Part shown: positions 1 to 9,027 of the stretch, piece by piece | Numbering within the stretch: position 1 is the stretch's first letter | Layout of the letters: every line of letters starts with the position of its first letter | DNA from: Clostridium_F caseinilyticum | GTDB lineage: Bacteria > Bacillota > Clostridia > Clostridiales > Clostridiaceae | Reading direction: 5' to 3' (one strand) | Assembly (NCBI RefSeq): GCF_046127645.1 | Contig: NZ_CP175919.1 | DNA: 64,000 nt | Notes under the pieces: generated by a model | The model's input: the letters and a program-made list of their open reading frames with translations, nothing else | Told to the model about the DNA's origin: nothing | Databases searched by the model: none | Made by a program: the position numbers and the translations under genes

Positions 1-573
1 AACCTTTATTTCTTGAATTCTTCCTTGAATAAAATCCTCTAAAGAATTTATTGAATACATAATATTGCCTTTACCAATTTTGAAATGTGTCTCATAATAC
101 TCTAAATCACTATTATTTATATGATTTAATTTTATGCTAATATTTAGCTTTTCTTTTAAATTATTATACTTTATTATTTCATTTAATATAGTATTTCCTA
201 TTATATATTTACCTTTGTTTTGTTTATTGATTTTATACTTAAGATTTTTAACTGCCAAATCGTAAAACTTATACATAGTAGCTATAATATGCGGGCACAA
301 AAATTCTTTCTTATAGGAAGCGTTATTAATAAAATCATCGCAACTACATTTAGTTTTTTCTAATATACCCTTTGCCATATTTATTCTTATGTGAGTATAA
401 TAATCATTGCTGTTATTTTCATCTTTAACTTTCCCATATATATTATAAGAATTATCTATTTTTTTACTTTTTATATCAAATACTACCCCTTTTTTATAAA
501 TCTTCTTTCCTTCCATTCTTATAAGGCTTGGACACTTAATAAGGACTATTTCTATTAATTCTTTTAAATTCAA
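1..573 (-). CDS. SWIM zinc-finger protein, N-terminal part (probably SNF2-type helicase)
   Basis: The frame is open from a TTG at 573 to the window edge (191 codons visible). TTG is chosen because a strong GGGAGGTG ribosome site lies 7 nt upstream and no in-frame ATG is near. The visible part holds a SWIM signature, CSC followed about 15 residues later by CPH, which binds zinc and mediates protein or nucleic-acid contacts. In Firmicutes this arrangement at the N-terminus is typical of large SNF2/DEAH-box helicases, so that is the likely identity, but the helicase motifs lie outside the window. A stand-alone SWIM protein is the alternative. It is transcribed away from the MATE gene side, out of the window. 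Confidence 0.7.
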   Translation of the reverse strand, partial: MNLKELIEIVLIKCPSLIRMEGKKIYKKGVVFDIKSKKIDNSYNIYGKVKDENNSNDYYTHIRINMAKGILEKTKCSCDDFINNASYKKEFLCPHIIATMYKFYDLAVKNLKYKINKQNKGKYIIGNTILNEIIKYNNLKEKLNISIKLNHINNSDLEYYETHFKIGKGNIMYSINSLEDFIQGRIQEIKV

Positions 574-703
574 TGACTATCACCTCCCACATTAATTATA
601 TACCAAATGGCTGTACATTTTATGATTTTATAAAAATATTTACAGCTTTTATTTTTGATCTATTATTTAAATTTTAACACTAAAGTTTTTAAAGTGGCAG
701 TTC

Positions 704-820
704 TTATCTTATTTTATTTTCATAATCTAAATCTATTTCTGTGAAAAGTATATTTTCTTTTGCATCTAATTTAGCTATTATATTTCTCCTATAATAATCT
801 CCTTAATAAACCAATCTATT
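704..820 (-). pseudogene. Carbon-nitrogen hydrolase C-terminal remnant
   Basis: This lies in the 400-bp gap before the MATE gene. Minus-strand translation gives a GEI/IAKLDAKENILFTEIDLDYE segment followed by NKIR, a stop and ELPL. This matches the C-terminal pattern of nitrilase-superfamily amidases, where GEIxAExxxKEGIxYAEIDL is followed by xxVRxxxPxxxxRR. The segment has a 2-nt frame disruption after GEI and an in-frame stop before ELP, has no start codon and lacks the catalytic Glu-Lys-Cys part. I read it as a decayed gene end. The rest of the gap shows nothing recognisable. Confidence 0.45.
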
Positions 821-972
821 TTACTAAATGAGTATCAATTACAATTTATAAGTATTAATCTCTATTTTAAAGTGAATAACTACTTGTAAAATCATAATTA
901 TCTTTAATTTAAATATTTATAAATTATACTCATATATATCTAACTAATACAATTTCTTAAATGATCATTTTA

Positions 973-2322
973 CTACATTCCTATAATATCATTTATATTT
1001 CTGTAACTTTTTTTTAATAATGATGCAAAATACCAAAATCCTGCTATAGATGCTAAAATATGACTTACTAAAATAGCAATCCAAATTCCATTCACTCCTA
1101 ACACAGTTGCAGATAATAGTTTTGCTAATGGCATACGAATAATAATATAATAAAAAATCATTAGACTCATAGCTGCTTTTGGCTTTCCAAAACCATTTAT
1201 TGCTCCAAGTAAACAGTTCGTAATGGTGTTACAAACATACCCAATTGATATAATTGAAAAATAAACTTTAACTAATTTTCCAACACTTTCACCCGCTCCA
1301 AATATAGATGCTAAATTTTTTGAAAAAACTACTACTATAAATGTTAATATTATTAAAACTCCACTGCCTAATAACATGCCACTATGAAGATATTCTTTTG
1401 CTTTTTTAGTATCTTTAGCACCAAAACATTGACCAGTACAAGTGGTAATTGTCATATTAAGAGCCATAGCTGGATAAAATAAAATTGTTTCCAATTTTCC
1501 TGAAATACCAAAAGCAGCTATTGGTAATATACCAAATCCGCTGACTAAAGAAGTTATAAAACTTGTACTAATTGCAGGAATGCTTTGTTGAATAATAGAT
1601 GGAACTGCATTTTTTACTATTTGCTTTATAATATTTTTATCAAATAATTTAAAATCAATTATAATTATTTTTTTCTTAATAATATATACAACCATAATCC
1701 CCATCATAATTCCTTGTGAAAATAAAGTTGCAAATGCAGCTCCTCTTATTCCCAATTTATTTATAAAAATAGGATCTAGCACTAAATTAAGTAAAGTACA
1801 AAGGATAATAGAAATCATTTGCATAATTGTATTGCCAAAACTACGCAATATAGCAGTAAAATATAAATACATAAATACAAAAACATATCCTAACATATAT
1901 ATAACGAAATAATCCTTTGCCATAGAATATATGTTATCTGGCGTATTTAAAAGATTTAAAATAATATTGGTACCAAATTCACAAATAATAGTTACCATTA
2001 TACTAAAAATTATTGCACCTACAAAGGACGTAGAAATCACTTTATTTATACTATTCTTTTCTTTAGCTCCAATATTTTTGGATAATAAAATTGCTATTCC
2101 ATTAGTGGCTCCCATTGCAACAGAAGTAGCCAAAAGGATAGGTGGCATGGATATGGTAAGAGCAGCCATGGCCTTTTCTCCCAGTAAATTTCCGATCCAA
2201 ACACTATCAACTATGTTATATGCCATGTTAAATAAAAAAGCTATAAGCAATGGAATTGTAATTCCAATTAATTTTTTTGTTGTATTACCTGTAGTAAAAT
2301 CCTTCTCTAATTTTTTATTCAT
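973..2322 (-). CDS. MATE family multidrug efflux transporter
   Basis: The 449-residue protein has about twelve hydrophobic segments in two six-helix MatE halves, the usual size for NorM/DinF-type antiporters. These membrane proteins export cationic drugs, dyes or metabolites using Na+ or H+ gradients. The N-terminus (TTGNTTKKLIGITIPLLIAF) and the first-half motif SVWIGNLLGEKAMAALTISM are typical of the clostridial branch. The substrate cannot be told. It lies downstream of a TetR gene on the same strand, separated by 169 nt that contain operator-like repeats matching those at the tetR promoter, so TetR probably represses the pump. The stop is TAG at 973. Confidence 0.93.
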   Translation of the reverse strand: MNKKLEKDFTTGNTTKKLIGITIPLLIAFLFNMAYNIVDSVWIGNLLGEKAMAALTISMPPILLATSVAMGATNGIAILLSKNIGAKEKNSINKVISTSFVGAIIFSIMVTIICEFGTNIILNLLNTPDNIYSMAKDYFVIYMLGYVFVFMYLYFTAILRSFGNTIMQMISIILCTLLNLVLDPIFINKLGIRGAAFATLFSQGIMMGIMVVYIIKKKIIIIDFKLFDKNIIKQIVKNAVPSIIQQSIPAISTSFITSLVSGFGILPIAAFGISGKLETILFYPAMALNMTITTCTGQCFGAKDTKKAKEYLHSGMLLGSGVLIILTFIVVVFSKNLASIFGAGESVGKLVKVYFSIISIGYVCNTITNCLLGAINGFGKPKAAMSLMIFYYIIIRMPLAKLLSATVLGVNGIWIAILVSHILASIAGFWYFASLLKKSYRNINDIIGM

Positions 2323-2356
2323 TTAAATCCTCTTCTTTCTATAATTATTATCTTAT

Positions 2357-2390
2357 AATGAATAAAGTTCATTGAATTTGATTCATTCAA
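2357..2390 (-). promoter_or_regulatory. TetR operator region before the MATE pump
   Basis: Two overlapping inverted repeats lie between tetR and the pump gene. AATGAATAAAGTTCATT (2357-2373) has perfect 6-bp arms, and TTGAAT-N7-ATTCAA spans 2372-2390. The first 21 bases match 18 of 21 positions of 3111-3131 in front of tetR, in the same orientation. A shared site at both promoters is what an autoregulated TetR/pump pair would show. A -10-like TATAAG lies at the edge of the repeat. Confidence 0.6.
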
Positions 2391-2491
2391 ATAGTATTTT
2401 TTTACCCTAACAAAATATTTCATTACAGTAATACTTTATTAGGGATATTTTATTAAATTTCTATATACTATAGTAAATCATTATTATATTT

Positions 2492-3067
2492 TTATTGTTT
2501 TATACCTAATAGTAAATTTATTAATTTATTAATTTCTTTAATTCTTTTATCAATAGGAATATTTTCGCAACCTAAAACACCAATTTGTCCATACATTATA
2601 AAATTAGTGATAATTTCTACATTATCACTTTGAATTTCTCCTTTTTCAGCTAGCTTTGTTAGCTCTTTTTTCACATAAGGAATTAAATGCTTTGCAATCT
2701 TTATCATAAGTTGTTCATGTAACATCTCATTACCAGCCTTATGATAAAAATCATGATATTTACTGTTATTCTCTTGAATTATCATAAGTTTGGTCATAGT
2801 GTCCATACGTTCTATTAAACTTTTTTTGTCATCACAAATTACTGTTAAAAATTTCTCTGAACATTCCTTGGCATACTGCTCCATGGCAATATCAAAAAGT
2901 TCTTGTTTAGATTTAAAGTAACGGTAACATAAACCCTGAACTACATTTATCTCCTTTGCTATATCTGCCATAGAAGTTGCTTCGTAACCTTTCATATAAA
3001 ACAACTTCATTGCTGCCTCTAATATTTCTTGCTTACGAACTTCAGGATCTTTTGAAATTCTCACCAT
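2492..3067 (-). CDS. TetR/AcrR family transcriptional regulator
   Basis: The 191-residue protein has an N-terminal TetR helix-turn-helix at about residues 12-56 (RKQEILEAAMKLFYMKGYEA, then TSMADIAKEINVVQGLCYRY). A helical ligand-binding domain follows. TetR proteins bind as dimers to palindromes and let go on drug binding. A clear AGGAGG site precedes the ATG. The gene lies just upstream of the MATE transporter on the same strand, and both promoters carry related TGAAT/ATTCA repeats, so this is most likely the local repressor of the pump and of itself. The ligand is unknown. Confidence 0.92.
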   Translation of the reverse strand: MVRISKDPEVRKQEILEAAMKLFYMKGYEATSMADIAKEINVVQGLCYRYFKSKQELFDIAMEQYAKECSEKFLTVICDDKKSLIERMDTMTKLMIIQENNSKYHDFYHKAGNEMLHEQLMIKIAKHLIPYVKKELTKLAEKGEIQSDNVEIITNFIMYGQIGVLGCENIPIDKRIKEINKLINLLLGIKQ

Positions 3068-3097
3068 ATTATGAAACCTCCTTTCTAATCAAAATAT

Positions 3098-3148
3098 AGT
3101 ATACAACTTCAATGAATAAAAGTCAATGAATAATATTCACTGACTTTT
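3098..3148 (-). promoter_or_regulatory. tetR promoter with overlapping palindromic operator
   Basis: On the minus strand TTGACT (3126-3121) and TATACT (3103-3098) are 17 bp apart, a near-consensus sigma-A promoter. The -35 sits inside a 31-bp near-perfect palindrome (3118-3148; 15-bp arms, one mismatch, core half-site TGAATA). The repeat also follows the stop of the upstream gene at 3155 and could act as a terminator, but the overlap with the -35 and the match to the pump promoter favour an operator. Confidence 0.7.
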
Positions 3149-3154
3149 CTTTAT

Positions 3155-4199
3155 CTAAAATTTCACCTTGCTAAATTCTCCATTATTAATTATTCCTATA
3201 CCCTTATTATAGTATTGTACTATTCTTCCCTGATACTTTATTTCTTTTCCTGAAAGTACTTCCTTTACTATGCCATTAGTTTTATTATTGATATATATTT
3301 TACTATTTTTGGATACATATATATTCTCTCTGTCTATTGATTCATTTAAGCTAACTTGTTTCCATGAACTTTCATCTTCCTTTAAACTACCGTAAAAAAT
3401 CTTATTAACTTTTTCATCTATTATATTTCCTACATACACATTATCTTCTCCATCTACACCTAAAACACATAAATTATCAGTTTCTGGTATATGTAAAGAA
3501 TTTTCTCTTTCGCTAACTCTAACTTTTCCATAACGCAAATCCTCATATATAAAATTATCATCCCTATTTAATGCATCTATTTTTCCTATTTTAGAATATG
3601 ATTTACATTTTTCTATTTGTGACATTACATTAAGTCTATATATGTTACTTCTATTATTATTGGTTTTCACTTTTACATATTCTACTCCATTTAAAGTTGA
3701 TATTACATGATCTTGAACATTATATTCTGAATTTGCAAGTGGAATTTGCACTTCATTGTAATGGTTATCTGCTACAATTTCTCTATGATCCTTATCTTTA
3801 TCATAATAAGATACTTTTAAGTAATTTGAATCATCACCAAGTTTTTCCCATATGTACATTCTATGCCTATCTTGTAGCCAAGTATAATAACATATTTTGC
3901 CCTTAGTTGATATCTGAACTTTTTTCTCTTCACCATTAAGAGTGTTTATTATATTGATATTATTACTTTCTTTATAAGAAACATATTTTCCATCATAAGA
4001 AATTTTAACATCTTCAGCTTCCTCTGGAATCGGTATTTTTATATTTTTGTCTGCTATCTTTTCTTGTTTTTCTTCCACCTTTTCTATTTTACATTGTCCC
4101 TTATTAGCTAAATAATATTTATCTACATAAAGAAGTCCAGTAAGCTCAAAAGTTAAAGGTATTATACTCCATATAATCAATCTTTTTATTAGTTTCATT
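3155..4199 (-). CDS. Membrane-anchored beta-propeller-like protein (TolB/WD40-like)
   Basis: I prefer the ATG at 4199 (MKLIKRLIIW, 347 residues) because GGGAGAG precedes it; an upstream extension to 4240 lacks a ribosome site. An N-terminal hydrophobic helix (about residues 6-25) anchors the protein. The rest is an extracytoplasmic domain with repeated strand-rich blocks such as DVKISYDGKYVSYKE, resembling TolB or dipeptidyl-peptidase propellers. No catalytic motif is visible. It is the last gene of a run with a phosphodiester glycosidase and a second propeller protein, 19 nt after the glycosidase stop. A role in the cell envelope with those partners is inferred; exact function is unknown. 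Confidence 0.6.
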
Positions 4200-4218
4200 T
4201 TTACACTCTCCCTAAATT

Positions 4219-5208
4219 TTAAGGTTCCACATAAAAGCATGTAGCAACAGTTCTTTCACCAGTACTATTACAAGGGTTATTTATTATTTCCCCTTTATAG
4301 TACATTGTAGTGGATGCCCCTCCATCTAAGTTTCCTGCATTGCATACTCCTCTATCTAAAAGAATATCCTGTACATCCTTTAAACTTGCTCCTTCTTTAA
4401 ACACTTTTCTTCCATCAATAGCTATGAAAACTACTGTTCCATCTTTCTTTTGTCCTATAGCAGTTCTTGGTTGAAGTCCCTGCTCACCATCATCTTCTAC
4501 CTGTGGTTTCCCATCAACTATTAAAGTTCTATTAAAAGTCAGTGCTTCTTTTATATTCATTTGCTTTAATTCACTATAACTTCGTTTTCCTACAATTAAC
4601 TCTCCTTCTCCATTAAAAGCCATAACATCAACTTCTTCGTTATCTTTAACATTTTTTGATATAGTCTTTCCATCAGATATTACTATACCTTCTGGATATG
4701 CTCCCGTGCCTACCCATTCTTTGCCAGTATTATTTTTATCAAAAAATCCTCCACCATTTATTGCAGCAATAGTGCCCTTTTCTTCTGCCATTTCACTTAC
4801 TCTTTGTCCTTGAACTCCACGCTTGCTTGTACAAGCGACTTTCACTCTTTTAGGATCTCTAATTTCCAATATATATCCATCAAATCTATTTTGATGAACA
4901 TTATATCTAGTTATACTCTTGTCATCTATTCCATCTATATTTATAGCTCCAACACTTTGCTTATCATTCATCTTAGGTTTACTTACTATTTTACTTATTT
5001 CATCCTTTGATAAAAACATTGTAGCTATATATTGGTGCTTATAAGTAAACATCGCTGTACCTACCAAAATATTTTTTACATTTTCAAAAGGTCCATGAAA
5101 TACTAAAAGTACTCCTGTTACACTAATAAATATAACTTGATATATTAAAAAGAATATAAACTTTTTTAAAGAAAACTTCTTCTTTTTATTTTTTCTTTTA
5201 TTTACCAA
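4219..5208 (-). CDS. Phosphodiester glycosidase family protein (NAGPA domain)
   Basis: The 329-residue protein has one N-terminal membrane helix (about residues 17-38) after a very Lys-rich start, then an extracellular NAGPA domain. Family signatures are AINGGGFFD, PEGIVISDGK, QPRTAIGQ, IDGR and NLDGGASTTMYYKG. The founding member removes GlcNAc from phosphodiesters, and bacterial relatives are linked to exopolysaccharide or teichoic-acid-type polymers. TTG at 5208 is taken as the start because GGGGAG lies 7 nt upstream. It sits 14 nt downstream of one propeller-like gene and just upstream of another, so the three are probably one operon acting outside the membrane. Confidence 0.85.
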   Translation of the reverse strand: MVNKRKNKKKKFSLKKFIFFLIYQVIFISVTGVLLVFHGPFENVKNILVGTAMFTYKHQYIATMFLSKDEISKIVSKPKMNDKQSVGAINIDGIDDKSITRYNVHQNRFDGYILEIRDPKRVKVACTSKRGVQGQRVSEMAEEKGTIAAINGGGFFDKNNTGKEWVGTGAYPEGIVISDGKTISKNVKDNEEVDVMAFNGEGELIVGKRSYSELKQMNIKEALTFNRTLIVDGKPQVEDDGEQGLQPRTAIGQKKDGTVVFIAIDGRKVFKEGASLKDVQDILLDRGVCNAGNLDGGASTTMYYKGEIINNPCNSTGERTVATCFYVEP

Positions 5209-5222
5209 TAAGAATCTCCCCT

Positions 5223-6392
5223 TTATTTAAAATAAAAAATGTACATTAATTTATGACTATCCTCATTATCTTCATAAAAGGACGCTATTAATTCTTTACT
5301 ATTTTCACTCCAATTTAAATTATTATTTTTTATATAAATATCTTTATATAGCATTAAACTTTGCCCTATAGTGTTTTTATCTATATTTGCAGCATATAGA
5401 TTTGTATTACCATCTTTGTCTATCTTTACATAAGCTATCTTTTTTATATCATTTGATAGCTTAAACATTATTACTTCATCATCAATAAGTTTATTTATTT
5501 GCCCATTTGGTATATTGTATATATACAAAGCTCTTTCATTATTAAATTTACCTGTAAAAATTAAATTTTCTCTATCTAAGGCATCTATTTTTCTTATATT
5601 TCCTTTAACTACAAAGGAAATCTTTTTAGGATTATCTAAATTCACATGGTAAATGTAACTATAAAAATCTTCTTCCTCTTTATAACATTGTAAAAATATA
5701 TTCTTACAATCCTTTGTAATACATATCTCATGAATATTTCCTAATTTTTTTATCTGTTTTTCATTTAATATATTTATCTTCTTATTAGTATTTACATCAT
5801 AAAGAAACAAGTTTTCTTTTATTCCTATATATCCACTGCTATCTGGCATCCATTTTAAAAATGTTTTATACTCAACATTTATACTTCTACCACTTTTTAT
5901 ATTATAAATATAATTTTTATCTTCTTTATTATTCTTATCTTCATACTTATCTTTTTCTAGTATATCTTTTCCTTCACTATAAAATAAATTTTTTTTATCC
6001 GGTGATGCCATTATAAATTTTTGACTTTTATTATGTACAGGATTTAATTTTTTAAAATTATTTTCTTTAATATTTAAAACATTTATTTGAAAATAATTAA
6101 CTTTAGTATCTCTAGAATCAACAAAGCTATCATCACCATTTCTAGTAGTATACATTACATTATTTCCATCTATAAAATCACAGTATTCACCTATTCCTTC
6201 AAAATGAATTTTTTTAACTTTATCTAAATAAATAGTATCATTTCTATTTTTCTTTAATATATTATTTTCAAAACTTTCTTCATCTAAAGTAAAAACCTTA
6301 GTGTAATCTGCTTTTTCATATCTTATAAAATAAGAACTTATTAGTACAATTATTATAATAAAAATTATACTTTTAAGTTTACATCTATTCAC
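5223..6392 (-). CDS. Membrane-anchored beta-propeller-like protein
   Basis: The 389-residue protein starts at GTG 6392 behind GGAGGG. An N-terminal hydrophobic helix (about residues 9-22) is followed by a strand-rich domain with repeats that each carry an aspartate/asparagine turn, such as MASPDKKNLFYSEG, WMPDSSGYIGIKE and WSENSKELIASFYED. These resemble TolB-type propeller blades. No enzyme motif is seen. It is the first gene of the run that continues into the glycosidase and the other propeller protein. Upstream is one copy of a leader element found at two other loci in this window. Function is unknown; polymer sensing or binding at the surface is a guess. Confidence 0.55.
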   Translation of the reverse strand: MNRCKLKSIIFIIIIVLISSYFIRYEKADYTKVFTLDEESFENNILKKNRNDTIYLDKVKKIHFEGIGEYCDFIDGNNVMYTTRNGDDSFVDSRDTKVNYFQINVLNIKENNFKKLNPVHNKSQKFIMASPDKKNLFYSEGKDILEKDKYEDKNNKEDKNYIYNIKSGRSINVEYKTFLKWMPDSSGYIGIKENLFLYDVNTNKKINILNEKQIKKLGNIHEICITKDCKNIFLQCYKEEEDFYSYIYHVNLDNPKKISFVVKGNIRKIDALDRENLIFTGKFNNERALYIYNIPNGQINKLIDDEVIMFKLSNDIKKIAYVKIDKDGNTNLYAANIDKNTIGQSLMLYKDIYIKNNNLNWSENSKELIASFYEDNEDSHKLMYIFYFK

Positions 6393-6463
6393 ATTTCCCT
6401 CCTAAAATATTTCTATTTTATCCACTACCTATTTTTTACTACTATTTTTTTAAATATAAATAA

Positions 6464-6545
6464 AGAGGGGCTCTATCCCCAAATAACTATTTTCTAAACT
6501 TTAGTAGAAATAAAACCTCTCTCTGAAATAAAGAACTATATTTTT
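6464..6545 (-). ncRNA. Leader element, copy C (divergent)
   Basis: This lies between the kinase stop and the propeller gene. On the minus strand it shares TACTAAAG and GAAAATAGTTAT with the better-matched copies at 50085-50194 and 55615-55805. It ends in GGGG-N6-CCCC followed by a T-rich stretch, which may be an intrinsic terminator. Copy C matches less well than the other two, so membership is tentative. Confidence 0.35.
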
Positions 6546-6601
6546 TATTTTAAATCACAATTGTATCCATTTCTGTTAAAGTTGTATCTAAATTGTAAAA
6601 A

Positions 6602-8053
6602 TTATAATAGTGGAAATTCCATTATAATTTTTGTCCACTCTTTTATTTTACTTTTTACAAAAATTTCACCATCATGCTTTTCAACTATAGCCTTTACTAT
6701 AGCAAGTCCTAATCCATTTCCTCCTTTTTCCCTAGAGTACTTTTTATTTACTCTAAAAAAGGGTTGAAATATATTTTCTATATCCTTATAATCAATTCCT
6801 TCTCCCTTATCTTCTACTTCTATAATTGCATTACTCTTCTTTATATAAGCTCTCACTTTTATTATTGAATTTACATATCCATATTTTATTGCATTATCAA
6901 TAATATTTATAAAAACCTGTTTTAATTTATCTTTATCTCCCTTAATCTTCATGCCATATTCTATTTTACTTTCTATAACCATATTATATCTTTTAGCTTT
7001 TATAAGCATCTCCTCACAAGTAGATCTTAATATATCAGATAGATCCATATTGGTGAATTCATAGGAAAACTCTTTATATGTATTTTTAGAAAGATTTAAA
7101 AGATCCACTACCATTCTATTTAATCTTTCACTTTCATTTATTATATGGCTTATACCTTTTTTAAAAAATTCCTCATCAGTAAATCCATTTTCTTCTATAA
7201 TCTCAGAATATCCCAATATTGTAGTTATGGGGGTTTTTAATTCATGAGTCACATTATCAAAAAATATTTTTCTGCTCATTTCTAATTCTTTTAATGCATC
7301 CCTATCTGTTTTTATAGTTACAATTTGATCTTTTATAGTTTCTACCATACTTTTAAAACTTTTTGAAAGCTCTCCAATTTCATCTTGAGAATTTTCAAGA
7401 ATTTCAACTTCAAAATTTCCTTCCTCTATTTTTTTAGAGGTCTCTTGAAGCTTTATTATAGGATGGGTTATATGCTTAGCTAATATAGATGATAGTACTA
7501 ATATAAATAAGAACAAAGTAATTGCTATTATTTTTATAGTGTTTATAACATGATTACTTCCCTTATAAAGTCCTGTATAATCACGAGTATATCTTAATAT
7601 ACCTATATTATTATTATCTAAATTTACTGGATAACTTAAGCTTACAGACATTTTATTATTTCTTTTATTTATACTGTAAGAAGTTTTTCCTTTTAGAGCT
7701 AAATTTAAATCCTTTTGATTATCTTTATTATCCCTATCACTATAAGAATCCCATAACATTTCTCCACTTTTAGAATATAAAGCTATTTCATCTCCTATTT
7801 TATAGCTTAATTCCTCTGTAATATTTTTACCTTCAACCTTAAATACAGATTTATTAGGTTGAATATTATTAAGTATAAAATATTGTTTTAAATATATGTC
7901 TATATCTTTCCTTACCTGTTTCATCTCTTTTTCTATTATATCTTCATTATTATTATTTATTATCTTTTCTGTAGAATATATAAGGACTATAATTCCTATA
8001 AAAAACACAAAAGAAAAACTTATTAACATTTTGTACCTTACAGAAATTTTCAA
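6602..8053 (-). CDS. Sensor histidine kinase (HAMP-HisKA-HATPase)
   Basis: The protein is about 483 residues from TTG 8053, where GAGGTG sits 6 nt upstream; a GTG nine bases earlier overlaps that ribosome site. Order: membrane helix 1 (about 9-27), an extracellular loop of about 145 residues, helix 2 (about 173-195), HAMP, HisKA with VTHELKTP, and HATPase with NIIDNAIKYG, DKGEGID and GGNGLGLAIV. It autophosphorylates on the H-box His and passes phosphate to its partner, almost certainly the OmpR-type regulator at 8268-8954 just upstream. The signal is unknown, but the downstream glycosidase/propeller genes suggest an envelope cue. Confidence 0.93.
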   Translation of the reverse strand: MKISVRYKMLISFSFVFFIGIIVLIYSTEKIINNNNEDIIEKEMKQVRKDIDIYLKQYFILNNIQPNKSVFKVEGKNITEELSYKIGDEIALYSKSGEMLWDSYSDRDNKDNQKDLNLALKGKTSYSINKRNNKMSVSLSYPVNLDNNNIGILRYTRDYTGLYKGSNHVINTIKIIAITLFLFILVLSSILAKHITHPIIKLQETSKKIEEGNFEVEILENSQDEIGELSKSFKSMVETIKDQIVTIKTDRDALKELEMSRKIFFDNVTHELKTPITTILGYSEIIEENGFTDEEFFKKGISHIINESERLNRMVVDLLNLSKNTYKEFSYEFTNMDLSDILRSTCEEMLIKAKRYNMVIESKIEYGMKIKGDKDKLKQVFINIIDNAIKYGYVNSIIKVRAYIKKSNAIIEVEDKGEGIDYKDIENIFQPFFRVNKKYSREKGGNGLGLAIVKAIVEKHDGEIFVKSKIKEWTKIIMEFPLL

Positions 8054-8127
8054 TATTTTCACCTCTAACTGTATATATAGTAACTAATGTTATTTATTAT
8101 TATAAGAATCGTAAATGAAATACTATT

Positions 8128-8246
8128 TGAGCAAATTGCATAATTAAAAGATTGCTAATATGCATACAACATATTGTTCTTAAACAAATATATCAATACA
8201 ATATATTGACATAATCATATTAAAAGTGAATTATGCAATTTGCTCA
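8128..8246. repeat. 18-bp perfect inverted repeat between regulator and kinase genes
   Basis: TGAGCAAATTGCATAATT at 8128-8145 recurs as its exact reverse complement at 8229-8246. The enclosed AT-rich 83 nt contains smaller palindromes around ATATTG. It fills most of the 214-nt intercistronic gap, so a transcript from regulator to kinase would fold a very long hairpin. It could lower kinase expression relative to the regulator, or be a small MITE; neither is proven. Confidence 0.7.
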
Positions 8247-8267
8247 TTTAGTTATTTACACCCTATT

Positions 8268-8954
8268 TCAATTATTTAATTTATATCCCACTCCAAATAC
8301 AGTTTCTATAACTGAACTTTCTTCTAGTTTTTTTCTTATTCTTTGTATATGTATATCTACAGTTCGTGTATCTCCTATATACTCAAACCCCCATACCTTG
8401 TCCAAAAGTTGTGCTCTTGAAAAAACTTTTCCTTTATTTTCAGCCAAAAACATTAATAAATCAAATTCCTTTGGTTTAAATTCCATTTCTTTATTTTCCT
8501 TCATAACCACTCTTTCGTCCTTATATATTTTTATATCCTTACCAATACTTATATAAGACATATCCTTTTCTATAACACTTTTTTCTATGATATCTATTCT
8601 TCTAAATATAGATCTTATTCTTACAAGTACCTCTCTCATGTCAAAAGGTTTTGTTATATAATCATCTGCTCCTAACTCAAGCCCTAATACTTTATCTGTT
8701 ATGTCACATTTAGCTGTAATCATAATTATAGGTATATTAAAGCTTTGTGTTATATTTCTACATACATCAAAACCACTTACATCTGGAAGCATTAAATCTA
8801 ATATTATAAGATTAGGTTTAAATCTTTTTGTATATTCTATACCATCAGTTCCATTATCCACTGACTTTACTATATATCCTTCTTTCTTTAATGAATAGCT
8901 CATTAAATCAGCTATAGCTAATTCATCTTCTATTATAAGAATCTTTTTAGTCAC
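8268..8954 (-). CDS. OmpR/PhoB-type response regulator
   Basis: The 228-residue regulator starts at GTG 8954 (VTKKILIIEDE) with AGAGGG upstream; a farther GTG at 8975 lies in front of that site. The receiver domain has the acidic pocket IIEDE, phosphoacceptor Asp in LIILDLMLPD, and ITKPF with the conserved Lys. The C-terminal winged helix ends TVFGVGYKLN, typical of OmpR-type DNA binding. It is the partner of the kinase downstream on the same strand. Targets are not shown; the envelope genes downstream are the natural candidates. Confidence 0.94.
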   Translation of the reverse strand: MTKKILIIEDELAIADLMSYSLKKEGYIVKSVDNGTDGIEYTKRFKPNLIILDLMLPDVSGFDVCRNITQSFNIPIIMITAKCDITDKVLGLELGADDYITKPFDMREVLVRIRSIFRRIDIIEKSVIEKDMSYISIGKDIKIYKDERVVMKENKEMEFKPKEFDLLMFLAENKGKVFSRAQLLDKVWGFEYIGDTRTVDIHIQRIRKKLEESSVIETVFGVGYKLNN

Positions 8955-8988
8955 AACTATTCCCTCTTTCCCCACTTATAATTTAAAT

Positions 8989-9016
8989 AAAGAGACTTTA
9001 TATTATTAGTCTCTTT
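8989..9016 (-). terminator. Terminator after the DUF1836 gene
   Basis: AAAGAGACT pairs with AGTCTCTTT across a 10-nt loop and is followed by a T-rich tract on the minus strand. It lies just downstream of the stop at 9028 and upstream of the response-regulator start. Confidence 0.65.
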
Positions 9017-9027
9017 ACAATTCATTT

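Noticed and set aside
2405..2444. CCCTAA...TTAGGG imperfect hairpin after tetR, considered as a terminator
   Set aside because: No T-run follows on either strand; the T-run lies on the wrong side. It may be structural, but I cannot support a role.
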